From Membranipora membranacea (lineage: Eukaryota > Bryozoa > Gymnolaemata > Cheilostomatida > Membraniporidae), in the NCBI GenBank assembly GCA_914767715.1, contig OU612067.1, positions 22,046,162-22,110,161 of the forward strand: a stretch of DNA of 64,000 nt, written 5' to 3'. Below are positions 11,447 to 23,600 of this stretch, piece after piece. The stretch's first letter is position 1. The number at the start of each line of letters is the position of its first letter. Below the pieces are notes generated by a model that was not told where the DNA came from, searched no databases, and was given only the letters and a program-made list of their open reading frames with translations. The position numbers and the translations under genes were made by a program.

Positions 11447-11670
11447 ACAGGAAGGGGTTAACTCCATACAAAATGAACTTGAGCAAAAACAAATGAAAGA
11501 GGGATGCTTTTCTGCTGTGTTTGACCTCAAGTGGGTCGAATATCTAACAATTTGTTACATCACACCCTCAAGCAATAAAGTACTTCAAGTGTGCACATAA
11601 ATAAAGGTGAGTTGAGGTGGGAGGGGGGGTGACAAGACACAATGAAATCAGTTCTGTGAAGAAGGAGACA

Positions 11671-11914
11671 GGGGGGTCTTTTAATTAGAAACAGCCAAAA
11701 TTGCAATCTGATTGCTCACTCACTGAGTGAGTGACACCTGCTAGGGGTCTCGCTCTTAGATCGCTCACTCATTGATGGAGCTATTACATTCTGAGTGAGC
11801 GATATGGGAACGATCTTTTCTAATTGAAACACCTAGTGAGCGATAATTTTGAGCAATGTGATAGTGATAACTTGATTTAGTAAAGCATCGCTCTTTCTAA
11901 TTGAAAGACCCCCC
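11671..11914. mobile_element. Small MITE-like inverted-repeat element
   Basis: The ends GGGGGGTCTTTTAATTAGAA and, inverted, GGGGGGTCTTTCAATTAGAA bound 244 bp that contain repeated TGAGTGAGCGAT phrases. No unambiguous target duplication is visible. Non-coding. Confidence 0.65.
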
Positions 11915-12063
11915 AGGATTATAGGGAGCATAAGTACCAGTCTTTAGAATTTTACTGATAAATTATATCAAACCCACAGAACTGATGGTTTAAAAGATTG
12001 ATGTACAATTATTGTTAATTCTGGAGGTCAAACTGAGTAAAGAAAGCAAATCTCTAAACTTAC

Positions 12064-12267
12064 GCTTCTCAGTATCCGACTCAGTATCCGACCCTGTATC
12101 TGAATCTGTATCCGACTCAGTATACAGCTCTGTATCTGAGTCTGCCACCGGCTCAGTATCATTGTCTGAGTCTTTAGCATGGCGCTCAGCACCTCTCTGG
12201 TCTCCTTTAGTCTCTGAATCAGCTCCCTCTGCTTTATCTTTGTCTGACCTCTGCATTCTGTTTCTGT
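12064..12267 (-). CDS. Isolated Ser/Asp-rich exon, gene unknown
   Basis: A 204-bp open stretch on the minus strand sits between an acceptor CTTCCACAG and a donor GTAAGT, in phase 1 on both sides. It encodes a charged N-terminal part (RNRMQRSDKDKAEG) and then Asp/Ser/Thr repeats such as ESDTDSDTGSDTESDTE. It is low-complexity, so function cannot be inferred. Phase 1 matches the intron before the last exon of the NSRP1-like gene at 20.6 kb, so it may be a cassette from a related RS-rich gene, but the 8-kb gap and the intervening stop make that speculative. It could also be simple-repeat DNA that happens to be open. Confidence 0.35.
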
Positions 12268-14440
12268 CTGTGGAAGATTTAATCATGAAAAGAAACAGTC
12301 ACTGTTAGTTCTGGTTGTTGTCAGAGCGCACTTTCAAACTGAATGATTGCTGCTAGAATTCAGAACCAACTGTCTTTACACACCCTTTGAACCCACCAAT
12401 AGATCAGTCGGTCAAATCGCCTAAGCAACTGAAAGCAATGCATTACTAATAATAAACACTAAAAATTGCATATCGCATCTCGGCCTATTGGCTAAGATCA
12501 AAGTGTCACTGCCAATGGCCGATTAATGCCGTTCAGTTTTGGCAGCTCGCTGCACACCCATGTTCAGAAGGTCTTCTATGGCCTCACCTCTAGGATGCAT
12601 TCTAGTTTTCTAGGATGTATCACATTCTTAGTATGAAGATTTAGGGCACCTTGTGTCTCTCTTTAGGGGCAGCCCAATTTTCTGTTTCTTACTAAACAGC
12701 AAAACAGATTTACTTTTCTCTACCATCTCCTCGCAACAAGCCAAACAATACTACAAGAAATTTTGCTAAACAAATGCCTAGAGCCTGAAATTCTCAGTTA
12801 ACCTGGCAGCAACTCAACAGATTTCTTTCCCATTATGGAAATACGAATGCTAGCCATAGACACTTGTCAAGCAGGGAGAATATAACCCACTCACATACAC
12901 AGGCTGGGGGTGCAGCCATTCCCAATAACAGAGGCAGGAGTCATAGCCACCTCAGTACTCATACCTGCCTCTACATGTATAAATAAAGACAGGGTGCACG
13001 ATACACCATCCATCAGAATGGATATAGCAGAGCTCTCAACCTATCGGATTTAGCCTGAGTTACTCAGGTTTTTAGGTTCAACTCAGGCAACTCAGGGGAT
13101 ATTAGAATAAGAGCTAAAAACTCATACTTTGCCACATATTCATAAAAGATGGACATAAACTCCCAGTGTGGTCTTGTTGTATTGTTATATCTGAAACTAG
13201 GGGTTTTAGGATACCCAATACAACTAATCTCGATACGATTGATAGAACAGGCTCACCTCAAATAACTGTTACAAATATCTGATTTCTCAAGCAAGATCCT
13301 CTCAGTGCAGAGCTATCAGTGGAATGTCCTCTCTACTAGCAGCCAGCCTCTTGGGATGACTCTACAAGTAACATAATCCTTGTATATAATATATTGTAGT
13401 TGGTACAAAGGTATACTAGAATATCTGCACTATCTGTTTGCCGTTGCCGCTATGTGACTGACTGGTTTCTGGTAGCCTGTCTTAACAAGCTTTGTTCGAT
13501 GGGAGTGGGGGCTCCCCCACTGAACAAAGCTTGTTAAGACAGGCTAGGTTTCTGGCCGAGTCATGTTATTCATACCAGGGAGTTATATCCCAAACTCCCT
13601 ATTTATACCTTTGTACTCAATTACATTTAAACGTGGGAGTTGCCTTCTCTTTATGCGTGGCGGGGCAACTGCAAAGTAATATATGATGGTTATTACAATT
13701 TGTCTAATATATTATCCAAATTCTAATAGGCATCATATATTACTTTGGAGTTGCCCAACCACACATGAATTCAATATAACAGTATGATTATAATTATAAG
13801 TAAATAAGTTTTATCCTCCTAGATATCCTAGTATACTATCAAGACAGAACAAAAAAACCAATTCTATGGAAGCACACTTCTCCACTAGAAAGAAGAAAAA
13901 TCCTGAACAGAGGACTTTCTTTAATTGGCAGCTAGCTGAACGTTAGATACAATAGAAGCTGAGCCAAGCTGCCTAACTGCGACACTTCCTCTTCGCTCTC
14001 ACATTATCTGAGCTTAATACCCGTCAACACAACACTTTATAAGAGTAGTAAGACATGCTCATTTTGTTTGGGGGGAGGTAACAGGCTGGGTAACTATATT
14101 TGACAAGAGAGGACAACTCCATAAAAAGATTGCAATGGTTGTGGGTTTCATACACACCCACCACCGACAGTGTGCCCTAGCTTCTGCTATCCCCATGTCT
14201 AAGGTCTGCCTTTAATACTGTAAATAATCTCAGACTGCAGTATGAATACTTACAATATTACAATTAATTAATTTTGAAGAGCATTGTGCAAATTTGCCTG
14301 TCGGTCCAAGGTCAAATAAAGTGCAACAATACCATTTGTATAGAAAATCTGGTAAAATAGACGCAATGCTGCAATAATATAATATGAATGGTCAAGTTTA
14401 TGCTAAGAAATATGAAAAAGGAAGGCCGAATTAAAAAAAA
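12268..14440. other. Non-coding stretch with small hairpins
   Basis: No gene is seen. It contains the 74-bp foldback at 13473-13546 and a second inverted repeat (13663-13690 with 13730-13756, arms around GCAACTGCAAAGTAATATAT). The rest is unremarkable AT-rich sequence. Confidence 0.5.
13473..13546. mobile_element. 74-bp foldback insertion with 9-bp target duplication
   Basis: TAGCCTGTCTTAACAAGCTT and its inverse form two 30-bp arms around a GC-rich turn. The 9-bp direct repeat GGTTTCTGG flanks it on both sides (13464-13472 and 13547-13555). A 9-bp duplication is typical of Mutator-like elements, so this is probably a tiny non-autonomous derivative. Confidence 0.8.
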
Positions 14441-14668
14441 ATGTTTGTTGAAATCGCAAGAATGAGTACTCAAAATAGTTTGTGCCTGAAGGGGAACCCT
14501 CTGGGCAAGGCCCCATTGTTTGCGCCCATTTGCTCTCAGTTTGTAGGCAGGTTGGAGCACACCTGGGGAACCAACAGGTCCCAATAGTCAGTGGGCTGCA
14601 GTGGGACTCAAGCCCATGACCTTCAACATTTGCGTGCTGAAGTCCGGCGCCCAACTGAGCCACCTCCT
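14440..14668 (-). mobile_element. tRNA-derived SINE, family 1 (copy A)
   Basis: On the minus strand the head reads GGAGGTGGCTCAGTTGGGCG, an A-box, and then GGGCTTGAGTCCC, a B-box, about 50 bases later. The body downstream matches the element at 19200-19392, including the phrase AGGTGTGCTCCGACCTGC. It has the structure of a polymerase III-transcribed SINE. The minus-strand ORFs across it are not genes. Confidence 0.75.
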
Positions 14669-15122
14669 ATAACTGCACTGCGAGACTCAGAGTGGTACTC
14701 CGGGTTGGAAGTTCGCCGGCAGAGACCTTCTGATTGTCATGTATGATCTTCACTAATTAAAACCAATGCACAAAATACAAGATGAAAATCTGTTATGAAA
14801 TAAACTTTACCTGTGCTTCAATCCTGAAAGTCAGTGGGTTATAACTCCTTGGTTATATTGTATGACTGTTAACCAAAAAATGGATCATCATAACGACTAA
14901 GGCTTGCAGGCGCTGTCGCGCAAATATTGCCACACCTTACTAGCTGTGCGAGCAAACCTGTTTATATTGCAAGCAATTTTCAGTGTTGTTTTTCATGAAG
15001 TTATTAAATTAAATGTTGGCTTCTCAATCTCAACAAAAAAAACCTATGTTTGCATGAGTCATCAATATACCTAGTATAAGCTTACTTACATATAACATCT
15101 GCGATGAGTTTTGCCGTAGGAC

Positions 15123-16349
15123 CAGAGACTATAGATATAGAGACCTTCCACTTGCGCATAAAACGCGAATAGCCAATCAGCGTTATTTAACGGTCACGCC
15201 CACTTCTGGTTGTATAGTAAGCGCTGCTGCCTTAGACAGCAATGCTTTCTCAATAAAATTTCAGGTCTTTCACCTGAGTTATTTGAGGCAAAATAACCAC
15301 AATCTTAATGACAAAACCAGATCAGACAGCAACAAAGTCACTATCAACTTGTTGTTGCATTCTTAGCCAGAGATTTATATTATACAGGCCTGTATTTTTG
15401 TAAGAAAGTAAGGGGGCTGTGCAGTATAATCCATCATTGTTGCCCACTGCGATGTTATGATGGCCTGCCATAGGTTAGCTGTTGTAATGAGTTTCACGGA
15501 CAAAGTTTTCATGTGTGAGGACAAGAGGAAGAGGGCTCTAAGATTAATATAAAAGAATTTAATCATGGTGACTAGTACCAACCATACACACACATTCAAA
15601 ACTGAAGTAAGAATGGCATCAAAGTAAAGTGCATCGTCAGCAGATTCATACTGACAACTCAATGCTGACAAATGTATAGAATTTACTGCATTGAGAGATA
15701 GAAGACCTCCCTCTCTGCCTCAAAGTTATTGTGGGATGGTTGAGGCTATGGAAAGCTTATTTTTACAAATCGCCTTGAAAACTTGTTTGGGCTTCATAGA
15801 CAGATTCAGAGCAGTTCAAAGCACATATCTTCAGGCAACAATCAGCAGTATGCTGACTTAAAACGGGAAAACTTAGACTTTTTGAGGATGATACTTTTCT
15901 CAGACCTATGCTATAGAAAGTTTCTGTGCTGACCTAACTATTGAATTCAATTCAGTCACCGGAACTGGAGAATATAACATCAGTGCTTGTTCACATTTAA
16001 CTATTTTCACATTGAATATTCAATTTTCTATACATATGGGGTCTACATTACCAAAAGGTCATCCACCAAGTATTTTGTTTCCTTGATGCCTATATTTTAT
16101 ATAAAAGTCGCACATCTTAGATTTCATTAGTCCCAGTTGATATTATTGAGAGTTTTGTGTGAATGTACTTATAAAATAAACAGCTAAATCATTCGCCTTG
16201 TCAATTTTTGATAGTAAATTCATAGCACTGGGTACGCTTACCTCCAAGCAATTACCATCAGAAAGGGGCGGAGCCTAATTTTCAATGTGTTCGCATCGGT
16301 TATATACGTTATCATGGCAAGTGGAAGGTCTCTATATCTATAGTCTCTG
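15123..16349. mobile_element. 1.2-kb non-autonomous transposon with 33-bp inverted ends
   Basis: CAGAGACTATAGATATAGAG continuing to ACCTTCCACTTGC is repeated inverted at the right end. The direct repeat GTAGGAC (15116-15122 and 16350-16356) flanks it, and the related sequence at 19850-19880 lacks the insertion, showing the empty site. The element splits one of the exon-like units. No transposase is visible; the minus-strand ORF at 15375-15671 is unrecognised. Confidence 0.85.
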
Positions 16350-19199
16350 GTAGGACTGCAGCCTCACCAACAGTTTGTCTATCAATGGCTTGATACCAAA
16401 GTGCAGGGCAATGAAATGTACTGTGATCCGGCTAGCTGTCAATACAATGACTCTTATCTATAGAGCGGAGTTGGTTGAATAGAACATCTATTTGATATCA
16501 GTGTATTTGAGAGGCTTGCATTGCCGCTTGTTGCTGGCTTTTACAACATGAATGCAAATTTCTTATCAGTAAAAGCACTTACTGATAACATACCAGGTAA
16601 CTGTCATCCTTTTGATAAAACTGTGAAATGAGTATATGAACTGTCAATCAACGAAATCATTACTATCATTATATTATATTGTATCTGCGAGAAAAATAGT
16701 AAAATCAGTCAAACTAAGTCTTTAAGAATGTCAGAGCTGTGAATTTCTATCGAGCATGGTTAATCAGAAACAATATTAGTCTTGTCTTATGGAGTATATC
16801 TGCTCACCGGAATTTCACTGATTTTTATCGTCAATTGGAGTGCGTTGTCTCACATTTCTCGCATACCGGGCTGAAAGCACTTCTTAAATTGACTTAAATA
16901 TAAAAAACGTGGTCTTTCAAAATGTTTCTAACACCTTTTTTTCAGGGAAAATTACTCAACATCAATGAAGATACATGATTCAGAAAAAAATTTCATTGTT
17001 ACAATGACAATGTATATCCAGCAAGAGACAAACAGTGTGGAGAGTTACATCGCAGTATTCTAATAATGTCAGGTAAACGAATATTGGAGCAGTCACTTAG
17101 ATGTTAAAACTTTTATGAAACTTTCTCAAACACCATGGAGAAGTTGAGTTATTTGAAATGATAACTTGTACCAATCTTAACTCTACCTGGCGGTGCTTGG
17201 CCATATATCACAATAGGTCAGTGATAGATAACATGTGAGGCTACTTACATATTATAACAGTTGCACTGTGCCCCACAATTCGTCGGCAGTTCCGTCAATT
17301 GCTTGTTTTATCAGTGATAAATAGCGGGACGCTGTAATGAAGAGTAGCTTTATACTTGAAATTATGAGTCTTATCTAAGGGAGTGTTGGCTAACCTGAAA
17401 TTTGCAACCCTTATTATCAGTCTTAGGAGTGCCTGGTGTCACATTTACTGGCATACTAAACTGAAATCACTTTACAAATAGACTTCGTCATAAAAAAACG
17501 TGATCCATCCACAATAAATTGCTAAGCATTGTACAATGTGTACTGCAGGAGCCAAGTGTGTCAGAAGTTACATTGAAGTTTTCTTAATATTAGACAGACA
17601 CATAAAGTACCAATTAGACCAGTTACAAATTGATCTGATTCGGTTTTTAAAACTTTGCTGAAGCCCAATTCAATTTGGACCAATAATTGGTACCAAACTT
17701 AACCTTTCCTGGGTGTTTTGCTACCTAACGCAATTTGAGCAGTTGTCCTCTATCCAGTTTGGTACAGGTGCAGATTCTGAATCAAAAATCATTTTTATCT
17801 TAACGTAAGCGGTTTTCAAGATAACCCTCTTTTCAGCACGTTTTTCCTATGCGGCGTGGGTTAAACGTACCAAACAGGAGAGAGGACAACTCCGGATTGA
17901 GGTCCAAATCAGAGCTTAGAAAACTGTCTATAGGGCTACTTACATTTACGACTGCAGCATTAAGCTCCACAGTTTGTCTGTTGATTTCCCAGACACTTTT
18001 CTACCATAGAGCACGTTGAGGATATCGGACGCTGCTATAAAGAATATATAAATCAAGTCTTACTGGCATTATGTTACAACGAACCAGGGCAAGGCTGTAA
18101 ATTATCAGTAAAACTTATGTGATTGTTTGATACCTGTTTCATCAAATCCATGAAATATCGATGTTGTCTGGAATGATAAAGATAGAATAATATGTATGCT
18201 AGGCTTCTCACATGTAACTGCTCCTCTTTGCTTCAGGATCTACACAGCTTCTTAATCAGTGAGTGATAGTTGGCAACACTGCAATAATATAAAACGGTAA
18301 GCTTAAAATACTGAGTCTTATCTATGAAGTGTTAGCTTGCTTGAATTTCCAACAATATTGTTATCAGTGCCATAAGAACAATGAACTAAAGGAGATTAGT
18401 TCATTGGCTAGAAGTTGCTTACATCCCATCTAGTATTACTAACGCCCAAACCTGACCGAAAATCTTACATTGGAGAAAGGAAACTGAATGCTCAACATCA
18501 CAGAAGCCATTGTCGTTTTAGCAAAGCAAGGAAAGAAAAAAACAAAACTTGTCTTTGTCGCAATGTAAACAGCAAGAGACAATTGTGTTTAGAGCAACAT
18601 TGCAGTTTTCTATTACCAGACCAACACATATTGGACCAGTTACAATTCAATCTCACTCGGTTTTTAAACCTGAAGCTTGATCAAGCATATGGTCCATTAA
18701 CATGTATCAAGTTTAACTCTGAGTTGGTGTTTGGTCACATATCTAAGTGTCTACATGCAAAATGACTGCCGCATTGAGCTTCACAGTCTGTCACTACAGT
18801 CTTCTCAAACTCTTTTCAACCATAGTGTAAGTGGAGCAGAGAATATCGGTTACTGCTATAAACAGAATATAATTCAGGTCTTACGATAAATTTTGCTGCA
18901 ACGGTTTTCAATTGAGTGGTGAGAAACTTGTGTCCCTATCACAGTTTTTTTCTTCCTGAACACCTTGGTGTGGATCATCGATGAACTGATTATGGTTCAC
19001 CATGCTTGACATACAAGGAATATACCAAAGACCCAATAAATTCTACACCAGCTCCCCACCCCCTAGAACTCTCAGAACTTGAGGGGGCCAACCTAGAAGT
19101 GCTCACCATTTGACCAAATATTCACTTGTACTCAGGAGAGGGTAGATTAAAAACAGGGGGTCATATCACACGCCACATCTCGGAGTATGGGCGACTAAA

Positions 19200-19392
19200 T
19201 ATTTGTTGCCTTAAGGGCGAGGCAACAATTTCTGCGTCAGGTTGTTCTCTGTACACAGGCAGGTCGGAGCACACCTGCGGGCCAAACAAACCTCTGAAGT
19301 CAAAGGACTGCAGTGGAATTCAAACCCACGACCATCAACATTTTGCATGTTGAAAGACCGGCAATCTAACCAACTGAGCCACCTCCTACTCC
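19200..19392 (-). mobile_element. tRNA-derived SINE, family 1 (copy B)
   Basis: The minus-strand head GGAGGTGGCTCAGTTGG followed by GTGGGTTTGAATTCC gives A- and B-box-like sequences. The body matches copy A at 14440-14668. Non-coding. Confidence 0.75.
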
Positions 19393-20214
19393 TTGTGGTG
19401 GTCGGATACCATTCCCTCCACACCAAGAAATCAACAACAGTGATACCGTACATCATGAACAAAAATATGTATTAGGGGGTACTGTATCCTTCCTCTTGTG
19501 TGGTCATGGGCAAAGCCCCAGCCAAGCAAGTCTGTCAACACTATATAATTGTGAATAATGAAATAGTGTTGGCCACTTTTATTTAAGATTCGCGCCCAGG
19601 AAATACGGGGCTGGGAGTGACAAAAGCACAGCGCGTCTTATATCATGATGGAGTTGAAACAAAAGAAGCAACATGACTGTCAGTGACAATCAAGCAAAGT
19701 CAGGACGAACATAGTAACAAACTACAAATAGTGTAATTAACATTTCCAGGTAAAATTTAAATTTGGCCTCTACATCATAACCAACAATTTTACAAATACA
19801 GAGGTCAAATATATACCTAATATAATGTCACTTACATATAACATCTGCACTGAGCTTCGCCGTATGTCTGCAGCCTCACCAAGAGTTTGTCTATCAATGA
19901 GTTGATACCAATGTGCAGGGCAATGAAATATATACTGTGATCCGGCAATCTTTCAATACAATGACTCTTATCTATAGAGTGACGCTAGTTGAATAGAGCT
20001 TCTATTTGATATCAGTGTATTTGAGAGGCTTGCATTGCCGCTTGTTGCTGGCTTTTACACTGTATATGCAAATTCTTATCAGTGAAAGCACTTACTTATA
20101 AAGTACCAGGCAACTGTCATTCTTTTGATAAAACTGTGAAATGAGTATATGAACTGTCAATCACCGAAAATCCAAACTGTATTTGTAAAAGCTCCCTGTC
20201 TGTTATAAGAGAGA

Positions 20215-20450
20215 GATGCAGAACAAACATACTAACCTCGACACTTTGAACTTTAAAGACCAATGCATGTTTTGTCAGGTAGTTACTTCTGATAAAATTT
20301 TGTCAGATTGTTATGGTAAAAAAATTCAATGCTCTACTTGGCATGAATTATTGATGGTGGAAAGAGAGCCTCCCATAAAGGAAGGTAACTCTCATTCTCT
20401 ACTTTATGATGTCACAGTCTTGGTCTTTGGGTAATATTAAATTGTTGTGC
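20215..20450. repeat. Dispersed repeat also found in both copine units
   Basis: This block resembles 36180-36365 and 40190-40375 (phrases TGATGGTGGAAA and GGAAGGTAACTCTCA). The boundaries are uncertain and no inverted ends are evident. The plus-strand ORF here is not supported as a gene. Confidence 0.55.
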
Positions 20451-20622
20451 GCGAAATAAACACCAACAGGAAAGAGACATGAGAAAAACTTCTGTACAGT
20501 ATTATTTCATTATGCTTATTAGTATGTTATATTTATAAGTATTTGAAATCATTACTATCATTATATTATTATATTGTATCTGCGAGAAAAATAGTAAAAT
20601 CAGTCAGCGTAAAATGTAATTC

Positions 20623-23600
20623 TCAAGTTCCCTGTTTGGCTGCTTTTCTAGCTAGATACCTCTCTCTAGCGCTCATCATAGAATCTGCATCATTCCTTTT
20701 GCCAAAGCGATCCTTCTTTTCAGCAGATTCATTAATGTCCATTTTATCATCTGCGGTAGATTTGGCTGTGTCAGCAAGAGGCGCTTCAGAACTTTCAGGT
20801 TTAGGTGACCGAGATCGTCGGCGCTTACCATCTACATTAAAAAGATGAAATTCCACCAATGTATTCTTGGTTATACAAAACTTGAAGTTTTCGCTTCTGA
20901 TATAAAGGCATCGGCTACAAGAAATTCAATTGTGTGCCGCCTTGACGAAATAGACCTAGATGGGGTACCTTCTCAGAGACTTGGCCATTTGATTGCTATA
21001 TGATTTTAAATGGATGCAAGATTTAGCACTAAGGTAAAATCCTGAATGCGTTGAATGAAAAAAAATACAGGCCTTGCAGTTTGAATGATATTATGTCATC
21101 ACATCGAATCAAAGTTAACCATTAATAGTATAAGTTAGACCTAGCTAGACCTAAGTAATTTATGCGCTTCCGCCAACACAAATTCCTTTTATAGAATGAT
21201 GGATGTAGAATAAAGGCGCCAAGTTGATGAGCCACGCATTCCATAGTTGAGTGTGGACTATGCTATGTCCACCCCCGAGTGCTAAAGGGAGTTTTAACAA
21301 TCCCAAAACAACATAACACAGACACTGCCGCTGGGGGGGGGGCTGCCGGGCAATGGAAGGGGGGGGCAAGAGTCTGGGGGGATCAGACTACATCCGAACT
21401 AACCTTTGTGTTTCTTCTCGTCTCTATCTGTGTCCCGATGTTTGTCTTTTTCTTTACCATCACTCTCTGCTCTGTAAGCCAAAAGGTTAAAGGTTAGGTT
21501 TATCTTACGTCAAGGACAACAAACAAGGGTCAGGATATCACTGGAGCTGTCAGTACACTAATATTATATCTTTATACACCATAAGTAAAAAATCATACAG
21601 CTGTTTCTTTGCAAATGGAACAAAAGTTGCAACCAGAATAATTTGTCGCACTTGAAGGAACATAAAGCCAAGAAACACAACAGCAAACATGGTTCAATCA
21701 CACCCTGGTTTTTCGAACGGTTTGGTTAAAATTCTCGGAGGTATGTTTTGGGTCTTCAGAAAAGGAGAGAAAGTAGCAGGCTAGGTGGGCGTTTTGCTGT
21801 GATACTCTGTTTTCCTGCACAATTATTGTGGACAAGTCAGGAGAAGGGGAGAAGGGAGGGGGTGTGTATCTTATAAGTACAGTCATCCATCTGGTAAAGT
21901 TTCTTTATCTGGTCTTGTCCAATCATGAGGTTGAGTATTTATATCAGGAAAAGTCTCTAAGCTAGCGTCTGCAATCACACGGCTCCATCATCTTAAACTC
22001 AACAATGCTCTACCTAATTTTGCATCCACACTTAAAGTCTTGACCATCAATGCACTCCATATTGATGTATATAAATAGGCCTACCTGTGTCTATCTGATC
22101 TATGTTTGTCATGAGATTTTTGTCGATGTGATTGTCTGTCTTTATCTTCCCTTCTCTCTCCATCCCTGTGAGATTTCAAACTATTTTTCACCCTGTCACG
22201 ACTATGTGACCTAGACCGAGATCTTGGTCGACTTATTTTGTCTTTGGGCGGACTATCTTCTTCTGAATTACGTCGCCTGTACTGCCTACAAAGATATATA
22301 ATTGCAGGCTAAGTAGACTAATAATATTACAGTCATACAAGTATTTGATGATTATAGTGATCCATGAGTGAGTGAAGTCTGTCTGACAAACTTTATTGGT
22401 GGAGGGGGGAGGGGGGGGGAGGGAACACCTCAAACCAACAACATAAAGTGAGTGATACATATTGACATTCATCAGATTTACTCTTATCCCAATTCTTTTT
22501 GACATTTGGTCTTTGAGTAGTCTGAGCCCCCCCAGACTTTGCCCTCCGCCCGACGGCCCCCTGACGACAGGAAAGTCTGAGAACAATGCAGGATTTTTCT
22601 GGAGTTGTCTGCTCTTAGATAAACTAAGTTAGAACAGGGATCTATTGAATTCTATTCATGCCACCTATTATATTGCTCCAGGTATGAGAGTTTTCCAGTC
22701 AGACTTTGGGAAGAGTAGCCTCATGTTTGGGCAATACCCATGAGCAGAGATATCCACTGCTAAGTACTGAAAAAAAATCTCAGCCAGAAATCATTTTATT
22801 TTGAATAAGGGCAGTCATTCATCACATTGACAAAAGGTCATACAATGTTATATTATTCGACCCTTGGGCTATTGAAGTAACACTAATGTAGAAGTAATGA
22901 GAGGAAAACTCGAAGCAAATCCTTCAAAGTGCATAGGCTAGTCTTTGGGTAGTCTTCAACCTTACCTTTTTGTATCTTTTTTAGGACTGTCAGCCTCTTT
23001 TTCTTGTTTGACCTTTATCTCCATCTGATTTTTGTTTTCTGTAGCCGATTTTGCATCAGGCTCTGAACCCAAAGTCTGTTTATAGAGATTACGATAAAAT
23101 TCAGACATATCCGACTGCTTCGTGACGTCTAAAGCATCTACAACAAAGTGATGATATATTAAAATAAATCTTGCCGCTAAATGGCAACTCAAATTGGGTA
23201 AGTATTGCAGTATGTAATTTCATTTATTTTTGTTTATTATGTTTTGAGGCAGATGAGAAATCTAGAGGAAATTAAGACGCAGCAAGGACTGCATCCACCA
23301 TCTAACCCTACCCATCAATCCACCATATGGGCAAACACCCCGTATTATTTTTTGTATAATGACAAAATTTCTCTTAACATACCAACATGGATATGCTCAG
23401 TTTTCAAAATGTGAAGATCCTTACTTGGCCTGGGAACAGCCAGCCCTATCTCTACTCTAAACTCTAAAAACATGGCTGGTTTAGTCTGATATTGACAAGT
23501 CTAAGTGGTCAAACTGCTGTGATTTTGTGTCATCAAAATATTAATCATGATTCATTATTGAATGCCACAAACTCGAACTTGCTGCCATTTGCCAAGTCTA

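Larger units (their letters stand above)
15090..20180 (-). repeat. Cluster of diverged exon-like tandem units
   Basis: At least five similar blocks occur on the minus strand, each ending in a splice-donor-like ATGTAAG or TGTGAG: 15090-15122 plus 16357-16440 (split by a transposon), 17249-17331, 17944-18034, 18212-18278, about 18752-18869, and about 19844-19926. Conceptual peptides share a pattern, for example WYQLIDRQTLGEAADI, YLSLIKQAIDGTADELWG and DILNVLYGRKVSGKSTDKLW. Most have stops or slips close to the donor. Flanking DNA is also repeated (phrase CTTATCTATAGAGTG and relatives). I do not recognise the domain. They may be relic exons of a tandemly duplicated gene or a non-coding repeat with fortuitous frames. 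Confidence 0.5.

Noticed and set aside
11990-12308. Plus-strand Ser/Val-rich ORF
   Set aside because: Antisense of the Asp/Ser repeat on the minus strand; the minus strand has matching splice sites.
18415-18765. Plus-strand ORF of 116 codons
   Set aside because: No recognisable domain, and it runs antisense across the exon-like repeat units.
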